Assembly (NCBI GenBank): GCA_932294295.1 | Contig: OW028585.1 | Location: 15,532,771-15,596,770 of the forward strand | Source: Alitta virens | Lineage: Eukaryota; Annelida; Polychaeta; Phyllodocida; Nereididae | DNA: 64,000 nt | Reading direction: 5' to 3' | In this document: positions 10,463 to 21,025 of the stretch, in pieces | Layout of the letters: every line of letters starts with the position of its first letter | Position numbering within the stretch: position 1 is the first letter of the stretch | Made by a program: the position numbers and the translations under genes | The notes under the pieces: model-generated | Told to the model about the DNA's origin: nothing | Database searches by the model: none | What the model saw: the letters and a program-made list of their open reading frames with translations, nothing else

Positions 10463-12223
10463 ATGGAAGATGAGAGTATGCACAAGAGAGGTCAATGTTA
10501 TCCTTGTAATGTTTGTGGAAAGGAATTTACTAAAAGATATCTCACTGAACACATGAGGATTCACAAAGAGAGGCCTTATACTTGCAATGTCTGTGGGAAA
10601 GGATTTAGAGTGAAGTATAGTCTCACCATACACATGAGGCTACACACTGGAAAGAGACCTCACACTTGCCATGTTTGTGAGAAAGGATTTAACAGCCAAA
10701 GTCAGCTGACCACACACATGAGGATACACAGTGGAGAGAAGCCTTATACTTGCACGGTCTGTGAGAAAGGATTTACACAGCAGGGTCACCTGACCACACA
10801 CATGAGGTTACACAGTGGAGACAGCCCTTACATTTGTGATGTCTGTGGGAACAGGTTTACAGTGCAAAGTAGTCTGACCACACACATGAACATACACAGT
10901 GGAGAGAGACCTTACATGTGCAGTGTCTGTGGGAAAGGATTTGCACAGCAGGGTAAAATGACCGCACACATGAGGATACATAGTGGAGTGAGACCTTACA
11001 TTTGCAGTGTCTGTGGGAAAGGATTCAAAGACCGAGGTTCTCTGAAAAAACACAAGGTGACACACAGTGGAGAGAGACCTTACATGTGCAGTGTCTGTGG
11101 GAAAGGATTTACACGAAAATGTTACCGGACAATACACATGAGGATACACAGTGGAGAGAGACCTTACATGTGCAGTGTCTGTGGGAAAGGATTTAGAGTG
11201 AAATATAGTCTTACCATACACATGAGGCTACACACTGGAAAGAGACCTCACACTGGAAAGAGACCTCACACTTGCCATGTTTGTGAGAAAGGATTTAACA
11301 GCCAAAGTCAGCTGACCACACACATGAGGATACACAGTGGAGAGAAGCCTTATACTTGCACGGTCTGTGAGAAAGGATTTACACAGCAGGGTCACCTGAC
11401 CACACACATGAGGTTACACAGTGGAGACAGCCCTTACATTTGTGATGTCTGTGGGAACAGGTTTACAGTGCAAAGTAGTCTGACCACACACATGAACATA
11501 CACAGTGGAGAGAGACCTTACATGTGCAGTGTCTGTGGGAAAGGATTTAGAGTGAAATATAGTCTCACCAGACACATGAGGCTACACACTGGAAAGAGAC
11601 CTCACACTGGAAAGAGACCTCACACTTGCCATGTTTGTGAGAAAGGATTTAACAGCCAAAGTCAGCTGACCACACACATGAGGATACACAGTGGAGAGAA
11701 GCCTTATACTTGCACGGTCTGTGAGAAAGGATTTACACAGCAGGGTCACCTGACCACACACATGAGGTTACACAGTGGAGACAGCCCTTACATTTGTGAT
11801 GTCTGTGGGAACAGGTTTACAGTGCAAAGTAGTCTGACCACACACATGAACATACACAGTGGAGAGAGACCTTACATGTGCAGTGTCTGTGGGAAAGGAT
11901 TTGCACAGCAGGGTAAAATGACCGCACACATGAGGATACATAGTGGAGTGAGACCTTACATTTGCAGTGTCTGTGGGAAAGGATTCACAGACCGAGGTTC
12001 TCTGAAAAAACACAAGGTGACACACAGTGGAGAGAGACCTTACATGTGCAGTGTCTGTGGGAAAGGATTTACACGAAAATGTTTCCTGACAATACACATG
12101 AGGATACACAGTGGAGAGAGACCTTATATGTGTGAGGTCTGTGGGAAAGGATTTACACAGCAAAGCAATGTAGTCAGACACATGAAGTACATGCACAGTG
12201 GGGAAGCACATGAGGATACGTAG
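10463..12223 (+). CDS. C2H2 zinc-finger protein, copy 2, 20 fingers
   Basis: The first ATG with paralogue support is at 10463 (MEDESMHKRG, matching copy 1), giving 586 residues. A short leader is followed by about 20 C2H2 fingers with 28-residue spacing and linkers of HSGERPY, HTGKRPH or HSGDSPY type, then the tail MHSGEAHEDT. Fingers 9-12 and 13-16 repeat fingers 2-5 almost exactly at DNA level (354-bp step). The duplicated blocks also share an extra six-residue linker RPHTGK. The expected role is nuclear, sequence-specific DNA binding through the long finger array. No effector domain is seen. AATAAA lies at 12500-12505. The upstream region is truncated by the LINE and lacks the CCAAT elements of copy 1, so expression is uncertain. 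Confidence 0.88.
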   Translation: MEDESMHKRGQCYPCNVCGKEFTKRYLTEHMRIHKERPYTCNVCGKGFRVKYSLTIHMRLHTGKRPHTCHVCEKGFNSQSQLTTHMRIHSGEKPYTCTVCEKGFTQQGHLTTHMRLHSGDSPYICDVCGNRFTVQSSLTTHMNIHSGERPYMCSVCGKGFAQQGKMTAHMRIHSGVRPYICSVCGKGFKDRGSLKKHKVTHSGERPYMCSVCGKGFTRKCYRTIHMRIHSGERPYMCSVCGKGFRVKYSLTIHMRLHTGKRPHTGKRPHTCHVCEKGFNSQSQLTTHMRIHSGEKPYTCTVCEKGFTQQGHLTTHMRLHSGDSPYICDVCGNRFTVQSSLTTHMNIHSGERPYMCSVCGKGFRVKYSLTRHMRLHTGKRPHTGKRPHTCHVCEKGFNSQSQLTTHMRIHSGEKPYTCTVCEKGFTQQGHLTTHMRLHSGDSPYICDVCGNRFTVQSSLTTHMNIHSGERPYMCSVCGKGFAQQGKMTAHMRIHSGVRPYICSVCGKGFTDRGSLKKHKVTHSGERPYMCSVCGKGFTRKCFLTIHMRIHSGERPYMCEVCGKGFTQQSNVVRHMKYMHSGEAHEDT

Positions 12224-12509
12224 CGAGAGGCATTATGACTCTTTATTAGTATTTTATGTGTCTGTAAAGGTTATACCGATGTAAAAAAACCAAATAAGTA
12301 TCATGGTTTCAGATTGATATATTTAAATTCATTGAATCTTACGACGATTTGAAAAACCGTTTATGTACAATTGAACCTCGGACCCATTGGTTGGAAGCCC
12401 AGCGAGCTAGGCCCCCAACCTGCAATAACCATGATAACTGGTGCTAATAATATTTTATACATTTTGCTGAATGTTATCTAATTTTGTACCAAAGCTGCAA
12501 ATAAAAAGT

Positions 12510-12550
<41 letters not shown>

Positions 12551-12782
12551 GCTGTTTTCATACTTTCTACATTGCGCTGGGGATGTAGCTCATGAAGGGT
12601 GCATAACACTTCTTGTGCATTCAAAGATCAGGATTATGGATCCCCACACCAACAACCTAACATCTTTGCACTGATAAATTATTGTGGACTATTTTTTCTA
12701 TAATGACCCAAGCTCATACTCCCTAGCCAATGAATTTGACCTCTTTGTTTTAAAAACAATGGTTTCATGGCATAGCAACACC
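12224..12782 (+). other. 3' flank of zinc-finger copy 2
   Basis: Parallel to 5546-6100. Contains the AATAAA poly(A) signal at 12500-12505, a (TA)n tract at about 12511-12543, a reverse SINE-head fragment near 12382-12406, and the same tRNA-Ala-like relic near 12578. Confidence 0.6.
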
Positions 12783-13401
12783 CAAGCTGCTCGCAGCGCC
12801 TCCACTCCTACCGTCATTTCATCGCTGCAGGCACACCGAAATATTTTCAGCTAATTTGCATGAGGCCCACTTGGTCAGAGCTGTCAAACTATCAGCAGCA
12901 GCTAGATGGACTGGTCCCACATGTACAGTGTATGATATTCACTTATATGGAATGTGAAAACACTGTGCATTGATCAGAATAACTTTTAATAGCTGCAGTA
13001 TATCCCTGCTTGCTTTTTATTATGTAAACAAAACTCGCGTGGTTTTGACCGTTGCAACGCCATTTTTACCCTTTTCAGTTGAAGCACTGACCTCATTGCC
13101 CAGGCGTAGGAATTTGAAAAGAGATTTCACTATTGAAATTAACCTCTTTACTCATGTATCAGTGCTTTTAAAAACCAGTTTCTTATTAAGTCACTGAAAT
13201 GTATCTATTTTCATGTCATTGCATTAAAACAGTAGAATGGCTTAGCTTAGATTACAGTTAGAGGGCACAGGGCAGCTGTTTCCTATCAGAACAACCCAGG
13301 GACTATATGTGGTGAATTGCCTCTAGGCCGATCGAGTGACGGCAAGGGTGAAAGTGAACCCCCGCCTTGCACTCCCCCTTGTGAGCAAGTTGAGCAACAC
13401 C
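12783..13401. mobile_element. 619-bp insertion with 9-bp flanking direct repeat
   Basis: Copy 1 runs AGCAACACC straight into the AGAGTATTTTCACTGAGCAG segment (about 6080-6120). In copy 2 the same join is split: AGCAACACC occurs at 12774-12782 and again at 13393-13401, with unrelated sequence between. This is the signature of an insertion with target duplication. No terminal repeats or coding motifs were recognised. Confidence 0.55.
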
Positions 13402-13404
13402 ATC

Positions 13405-13682
13405 ATAGAGTATTTTTACTGAGCAGCCCTGAATTCAGAAGTCTTTTACCTCTTCTTATTTCTCTTTTGGTTTTCAGACAGATTTTAACTAATTCTGTAA
13501 ATAAAATTTACTCAGGAAAATAACAGAAATCTATTGAATGATTAGATGTCAAGTATACATTAAAATGCAAAAAAAATACTGCTGCTAGGATGCACTTTGT
13601 TTCAGCCAATCACAATCAAGGGCAGGAACTTTTTTAGCCAATAGAATTGCAGTATTTTGACATAGCCATCTGGTGGAAATTC
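13405..13682. repeat. dispersed repeat, copy A
   Basis: Matches 29501-29758 over most of its length (shared GAATTCAG, GCACTTTGTTTCAGCCAATC and ATAGAATTGCAGTAT blocks). Its first part also matches about 6105-6190. No terminal structure was identified. Confidence 0.65.
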
Positions 13683-13689
13683 ACTATTT

Positions 13690-15023
13690 GGAAGTGTGGT
13701 TATTAATTTTCTGAGTCTTGATTACAAGGGTCAACTTAATTGTTCTATAAAATGGGTCTTTTTTGTCAAAGACTCTAAATATATGTATACGTCAAAGATT
13801 TCCATTAGCAATTCCAGCAAATCACATTACATAATACAATAGACAACAACAGAGCTTTGTAATTATATATATATTATATTTTGGCATTGTGTAAATATCT
13901 ACACACATTATAATGCATAAATATGGATCTGACTGACATCCTCATTCAACTGAGAACACAGCTAGAGCAACAGACACACTGAAGGAAAATTGAAACCCAA
14001 CAATTTCCTTTGCAAATGTGATAGCGGAGATTTCAAATTCCCCCGCACAGACACAGGACAAACGTTACTGAAAAATAATAATAGCCGGACAATGGCCACA
14101 TAAAGCTTAGTTGCCGTTACAGAAAAAACACCAGTTCAAAAATCAGACCCTTGATTAGGCTGTCTGTTGGATGAGCCTTGAAACAATGAATAAACGCAGC
14201 AATAGGTGCTTAAAGTACTGTAGGTCAATTACTGCGTCCATCGGTTTCAAATTAGGGGCAAACAAGTTCTCTTAAAATTTTCAGCTACACCCCTCTCCCC
14301 CCGCCTTTTCTCAAATGGAACAGCCCTCAGAAGATACCGGTTCTAAGAACTCAGTCTGAGGGTCTGACATTCAGACTGGAAAAACACAAGAATCACCATA
14401 ATATAAACATTAAATAAATACACACACCACTATCAATGTAATTTTATAAAGTGCAACTGCAACGCCATTGTTTACTTTCACAAACTTTCGCTTATAAATT
14501 TTAATATTTAAAAGAATTAATATTGTTTTTTTATATAACAGGACCTTCAGCTTTAGAATTTGGTGGTTTTTATGGCTCAAAAGCTGAGTGTACATACGCT
14601 ACTGTTATTCATAAAATTAAATACAACTGACAAATTTTCTGTGCAACAAAATGAGTTTGAGCCAAGCTAAACTCAGTCTACAAAAAGAAAAATCGAACTT
14701 GTAACTTAATATCCTAAATCTAAGTAGTATAATTTTGCACAGCTCGATAAGAAAATTCAAATTTAAATCTCTTATCTATTATTACAACTTTTCTATTTAA
14801 TAAACCTTTGAATATAAAGTCACATTTTATCTTAAGTCTAATCAAATCAGGGGGTACAGTGTATATTTGAATTAAACTCGCTACAGGTTAACTGTAAATT
14901 CATCAGTCGTAGAAATTGTTGCGTTTCTTTTTTCCATCAGTGTAGGTTATAATCTAACATTCACCACAAAGCTATTTAATTCTTCTCTTCATATCAATAA
15001 TTTAAAGCTGTGTACAACTACAA
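13690..15023. other. gene-free region
   Basis: AT-rich, no convincing reading frame. A short TA-rich run near 13864-13880. Nothing else recognised. Confidence 0.4.
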
Positions 15024-15031
15024 CTATTCAA

Positions 15032-15393
15032 TAGGGCTGTACACCGGTTCTCGATATACCGTTTGTACCGGTACAAGGATAACGTTACGAGTATTGATAA
15101 CCGTTGTGTAATAATAAATATACAATCAAATGATACGCAGAGCGGCATTTTATTTTAGCCAATAAAACACCTGCTACCCTGATGTTCCAGTGATTTTGAA
15201 AAAAAAATAGCCCACTGTCATTGCAACGACATTAAGGAATTATTCCATGAAGATTTTGTTCAATACATTTCATTGTGAAATTTCAATATTGTAGGCTTTG
15301 TTTATTCTCAACGATACGTATCATGATACGTATCGTATCGGTTTTTTTGTATCAAGATACGTTTCGTATTAAAGCTAAAGGTGTATAGCCCTA
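15032..15393. mobile_element. hAT-type MITE with 8-bp target duplication
   Basis: The ends are inverted repeats TAGGGCTGTACACC and GGTGTATAGCCCTA. They are flanked by CTATTCAA (15024-15031) and CTATTAAA (15394-15401), an 8-bp duplication with one mismatch. The interior has ATACGTATCATGATACGTAT-type palindromes and no coding capacity. The TIR start and 8-bp duplication are typical of the hAT superfamily. A degraded relative lies at about 30054-30172. Confidence 0.75.
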
Positions 15394-15401
15394 CTATTAA
15401 A

Positions 15402-16545
15402 ATATTACCATGTAGTGTAAAGTTACTCCTAACATAATCAGTGATACTCATGATAATTATTAATACAAATACAATTTATTCAACGTTGTTCTAGCAGTAC
15501 ATGATTTAGTGTCTCCTACCCCTTCCCATAAAGCTATATTTGATTTATAAGCATTTAATAATTTATTAATACATTGTATTACCTGATATTATCAGATTGA
15601 CTAGGCAACGACAATGATCAGTTGGTTTATAATGTATTACATGCAAACCTAATTCACATGATTAAGTACAATTAACATGACAGTTGCATCAAGAAATTAA
15701 CGGTCAAAACAACCAATGAGTGTCACTCAAAATTCGATGAACGTGATGGAGGAAACTCAGGAAAGCATATTATCAATATGATTATTGAATCAATACATTT
15801 TAAATTCAACATACAAATTAACAGCATTGTGGCATCATTTCCACGCACAACGAAGATGAATGCTACGAGGTTGTACACATTTTACATTGGTGCCAAAGAG
15901 GCATACTTTCATGTTAATTCGGTGATAAGATGTTGCATTTTGAAGTGTCATTCAGGGACCACATTTTGTAATATTTAATTCCTCGCAACAGCCTAGGGGA
16001 CCATTTTGTTCTGCACCATGGAATCATTGAAGAACTTCCAACACAATCACATTCAACAACCACCCATAACCAATGATGTTATCAAAATCCAACAGATCCA
16101 TAATCATGAGAGTAACCTGGGCTTGGCAAAACCAAAGATTGTTTCTGAAAAACGAGTGTTCAAATCAAGGTGCTGCTTTCAGCGTTTCTAGATTTACTTT
16201 ACTTTCATCATACATCAAGTCACAACAAGATGCATATTTTTATGGAGCCTCAGGACTTCAGAATTATTTTCTGAAATCATCAATTTCATGGCTCTATAAC
16301 ATAGGTGAAAATGAAAGAGCTAAGGATAAATTTAGAGACAACACGATCTAACGGAAGAAACATTCTAATCCAAAATTGTCAACCTGCCACAAAAAATGTG
16401 GGTTAGAAAGTAACCCCCTCCTGAATAATATGGTGCTGTGATGTGAGCCTATTATCTATCCATACATAAATACATGTATTTCAATAAAGTTCAACCGTTT
16501 CACCAGAAGTTCAGTATTTATACTTTCCTGCAAGGCATTATAAAT
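15402..16545. other. gene-free region
   Basis: No supported gene. The short open frames between 15778 and 16351 have no recognisable motifs and look like chance frames. Confidence 0.4.
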
Positions 16546-18235
16546 TTAAGACAGGAAAGGCTTTGGTTCTGCAGGAAGAAAATCTGATGATACGATTCTT
16601 GGAATCCTTTCTTGTGAATCTGTATTAGCAATGGTAAAATCTAATGGTTTGTCTGTCGCAATTTCTTCATTCCAGCTGGTACGCATGCGAGTGACATCTG
16701 ATGACTGTTCTGTCGACATGCCTTCCGATGAATTCATAGTATCACACGAATTTTCTGTTGACAGCGGTTCCGGTGGAGTTGGTTGTTGTAAAGCAGCCTT
16801 GTCGTGGACCTTCATATGTCTAGTAAGTTTGCCTTGTTCTCTAAAGCTTCTTCCACACAGTTCACACATGTAAGGTTTCTCTCCGCTGTGAATCCGCAGG
16901 TGTGTGGCCAGGTTACTGTGCTGGGCAAATCCTTTTCCGCAGTATGCGCAAACATACGGTCTGTCCCCATTGTGTGTGCGCATGTGCGTCTGCAAGTGCT
17001 GCGCAACACTGAACCCTTTACCACATACATCACACGTGTACGGCCTCTCACCACTATGAATCCTCATGTGTGTAGTCAGATTGCTCTGCACATTAAAGCC
17101 TTTTCCACACTCCGTGCATGTGTATGGTTTTTCTCCACTATGTATCGTCATGTGCCGTGTTAGGTTACTTTGTACGTTGAAGCCTTTCCCACATTCAGTG
17201 CACGTGTACGGTTTTTCTCCGCTGTGTATCGTCATGTGTCTGTTCAAATTCCTTTCTTGAGAAAATGATTTTCCGCAGACGCTGCAAGGGTACGGCGTCT
17301 CTCCGCTGTGTGTTCGGAGATGCTCCGTAAGGATGTGTCGTCTGCTGAAAGCTTTATCACAAAACATGCAAGCGAATGGTTTCTCTCCGCTGTGGCTTCT
17401 CATGTGAATTGTCATTGAACCTTTCTGCGTAAAGCCGTCGCCACAAACACTACAAATGTAAGGCTTCTCCTCATTGCACACATACACTTTCTTCTTCTTT
17501 GTAGACTGGTCTGATGATGCCGCATTTACCGCTCCATCGTGAGCAACTTTGGGAGGGTAGGAATCTGAGTCATCTGTCTCCGGAAAATGCATTGGATCTG
17601 CTGTGGTGCCAGGAGCAGTCAGCAATTCTACAAAAGAAATTACAATTACATATAATTAAAGATTATTTACAGTATATTCCAAGCAATATTACACTGAGAA
17701 ATACATATCCTTATAGGCCTATTTACACGATAAACATATTCATTGTTCTTATAAACATTAAATATATATGTAAGAACTTGATCACTATCACTGGTCAGGA
17801 AGTTACTAAAGAATGTGTGAATATGATAAAAAATTGACCTCTAGTTGTCAACAAAAATGCTGACCATATAATCCTTCAAATAAAATTATATCTACAATGT
17901 ATATATATATATATATATATGACTATGGCAGTCTATGCATATGTTGAACATCTAAATTGAAAACAATGCAGCTACAAACCTGGGCCTTTCATGATACTAC
18001 TGACAACAGATTGGACAATAGATTTGTATTTTTGCCAGTCCTCATTGTGTTGGTCTTCATCGGCCCTTAGAACTTCTTCTTTCGCTTCGAACTCTTCAGG
18101 GCCAGTCACAGTCATTGCCAAGCCCACGTCGCCGTCCTTATCTTCCATGACTTCATGATCTGCTTCATTTTGCTCTTCAGACTTCACATTTACGGCATTC
18201 TCGTCCGCTCTAAAGTCAGAGCTTTGTTCATCCAT
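16546..18235 (-). CDS. two-exon C2H2 zinc-finger protein, eight fingers
   Basis: Minus-strand gene with exon 1 at 18235-17980 and exon 2 at 17627-16546. The intron has donor AG|GTTTGT and acceptor TTTTGTAG, and the split codon (G + AA, Glu) keeps the frame, giving 445 residues. Residues 1 to about 85 are very acidic (EEQNEADHEVMEDKDGD). A basic KKKK patch follows. Eight C2H2 fingers span about 144-367 with HSGEKPY linkers. The C-tail is Ser/Thr-rich and contains PLDFT, which loosely resembles a CtBP-binding PxDLS motif (weak). A nuclear DNA-binding transcription factor is expected. Fingers 4 and 5 are almost identical, so one was probably duplicated. A candidate promoter lies at 18560-18660. 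Confidence 0.9.
17628..17979 (-). other. intron of the eight-finger gene
   Basis: 352-base GT-AG intron. Contains a (TA)n tract at about 17899-17920. Confidence 0.85.
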
Positions 18236-18559
18236 CTCAAATGGCTTTTATGCAATGTTTTCAGAGGTTATATGAACTTGTAATTAAACTAATTGAAGGT
18301 TTTCGATCTCCAATAAACTAATTCTTGTGGCAAAGCCGAAGATCTAGGTCAACGGTGTCTCAAGAAATATTTTCGGCTTGAATACTTTGCGAGTTTACAT
18401 TCCTCGTATATAAAATGCTAAATATTATTATTTCATATATGGTAAAACAAATTAATATATATGCAGTAAAAAATATCCAAACGGGATTACTGCTTCTGGT
18501 AACCGAATTTGTTTATATTCCAAGAATTCTAGGCCATTGAACTAGAAGAGTGGAATGGA

Positions 18560-18660
18560 CGAAGCCTATTGGTTACCATTGTCTGTGACGTGCGCCGCAA
18601 GGCGCCATTGCTATGTGTTGATCGTGGACGTCAACAAACACACGTGCATAGCTGGAAAAC
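18560..18660 (-). promoter_or_regulatory. candidate promoter with shared 20-mer
   Basis: A locally GC-rich patch about 330-420 bases upstream of the ATG at 18235. It has an inverted CCAAT (ATTGG near 18569), TGTGACGTGC at 18584-18593, CGCCATTGCTATGTGTTGAT at 18603-18622, a GACGTC palindrome near 18628 and CACGTG near 18641. Both the 10-mer and the 20-mer recur upstream of the THAP transposase gene. Promoter function is inferred. Confidence 0.5.
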
Positions 18661-19671
18661 AGTGACCTAATCATACATAAAACGGCCTAGCTCCGTTAAT
18701 AATAGAGCTACAATTATGTTATACCTATTGCCAGAACCGTCTTGACCTGGGGAAGCAATTGGTTCAAGTAACAAGATCATATGTACAATATAATGAAAAA
18801 AAAACGGGCACTTTAGGTTGCGTCGGCAATGGTGAAAACTGCTTTTTGACTGTTATAAATTTGCTGACAACCCCAATACTTAAATGATTATGATATTTCA
18901 AATCTGATATATATTTAGCAACAAAATACTATGTCTATGGTTAAGTGAAAGTATTCCACAGGTTCAGCTAAATCACGTGGGTATTTTATTTTCTACACTC
19001 AATTGTCATTTTTAAATTTTAGCTTATTATTGGACATATAATATTATGTCAAGCTTAATTAAAATATTGGACATATATATATGATTGTAATTTCTCAAAG
19101 TCATGAGTACACTAGCTATTATAAACATACTGATGTTATTTTCGATTCATTAATTTAATTAAGATGGTTAACACTTATCAGCTGGTGTCTATTCTAAGCC
19201 ACAATAAATTTGGATGGTTACCTTGGTTTTCATTATTTATTGTTTATTGTGTGCAGGAAAGCTGGACAAGTGGCACAAGGTGGTCGCATCATATTATGAT
19301 GGTCAAATAAACGTTTCTCTCTTTTTCTCTCTATGATGCGCTCACATCGCCTAAATAAAACCACCAGTGAGTCTTATTCAATTTTTAGTTTTGCGGATCC
19401 ATCTACATGATGTGAAATGTGACAAAATATAAGGTGATAGTAGAGATCAAAATGTTATTTCATTATTTTTTATGTAACCTTTGAATTTTCGAAAGACTGA
19501 TCTTTAAAATTTTACCCTGAGAAGATATGCGAGAAGCTAAAGAGATCAAATACCCTTATCAACATTTATTCAAGAGACTGTCCAAAAGGTGCTTGAATGG
19601 TACCAAAAGTGCCCCCATCCCCCAGTTCCACTGATCAAAATTAAAATTGCAACTTACACAACCATAAAATT
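18661..19671. other. gene-free region
   Basis: AT-rich; no supported gene or element. Confidence 0.4.
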
Positions 19672-19679
19672 GCTGTGGG

Positions 19680-19822
19680 CAGGGCCTTGTCATAGGGCAA
19701 CGCAAGCAAGGCACCTAAAGACCCCGCACATCGGTAATATTAGGCCATGCTTATAATTGAAAAGCAAAAAGGAGGCAAATTAGGCCATGCTTTGGGCCCC
19801 GCAAGTTATATGACCGGCCCTG
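19680..19822. mobile_element. hAT-type MITE, 143 bp
   Basis: Starts CAGGGCC and ends GGCCCTG, with further inverted similarity (GTCATA on the left, TATGAC on the right). Flanked by GCTGTGGG (19672-19679) and GCTATGGG (19823-19830), an 8-bp duplication with one mismatch. CAGGG ends with 8-bp duplications are hAT hallmarks. A lone CAGGGCCGG end is also visible near 35439. Confidence 0.7.
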
Positions 19823-19830
19823 GCTATGGG

Positions 19831-21025
19831 ATACAGCATGTGTGGCATGTGCTGTGTTTAGGACTCGATCGTCAGCGTGTGGGGCACAACACATGGATCA
19901 CTTTTGTAACCTGCTTTAAAAAGTCACAGAATATAATTGTAAGGGCCATTTGTAGTCCTTTTTTTTTGTATGGTGCCTATCAGAGCAGTGCCCATGCAAT
20001 TCATTAACTGCAGTTTTTGCGTTGCCCCAGGACTGATCCCGGCTGAAATTTTGAGGCCAATATAGGGATAAGTGGAGGTTTCTATTTTTTGAGCAGCCTG
20101 TTTTTTACATTACTGCATGTCGATGTGTTATCCAAGTGACACATCAAATATATATATATATCTGCTTGGCTGCCCTTAGGACTAGAAAGTCAGGGCTCAA
20201 AGCAACTGGTAATTTTTTCCTGCATAATACGCTTAATTTACATCTTTTTTAAATTAACTTTTTAAATGGGTAGGTGTCTTCAATGCCTTATAGCATCCCA
20301 ATAATAAGTACAAATTGAGTGGTATGTTTCATGTCCCTTTTTTTAATGAATATGTTCAGTTTCATTCAAATACAAATTGACAGAGATCTCTGTAATAAGT
20401 GAAGTTATAATTCATTAGCACACATTGACAAGTAAACTAGGTATCCTTCCATTTTACTTATAGACATCAATGACAGTGAGAATATAGTAGAAATTTGCTT
20501 GACAATATCAAACTTTAAGGTCAAATTTGTCGAATGCAATACAACAATACAACAAGAAATATATATATGAGCCAGCCAAAAAAGAAAGGAAGGCAAATCA
20601 TTGATAATTTATGAATGACCTAATCGATATCACCTGGATTGCAATGATTTGAAAATCTTAATATGACAATCTTACCTTAGTACATTATTTCATTTATCAA
20701 TACAGTAAAATTGCGTTTTTCTATAAAATCACCAAGTGTATTTTTCTACAGTTTTGGCAGAAATGTCATAGCAGCTTACACTCTAGCATTATATCATATC
20801 AGCATTTCGATAGTAAAGTAAATTACATCTTGTCTGTCAAACTCAAGCCTATTCTATATGTCCACATCAACTACATGTATATAATGCCGCTATGCTAATT
20901 GCTAAATTACTAGTTATCTGTTGATTCATTTCTATATTTTACATTTGTAAATGATAATTGCATCAAACAAATCTTCAGTGTTTCTTCAGTGAGAAAAGAG
21001 TCTACAAGTGGGAAGCATAATGTCA
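19831..21025. other. gene-free region with internal direct repeat
   Basis: No gene. The block 20447-20525 (ACTTATAGACATCAATGACA and following) recurs at 21532-21612 inside the last intron of the transposase gene. A short (TA)n lies near 20151-20160. No canonical poly(A) signal for the transposase gene was spotted here. Confidence 0.5.
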
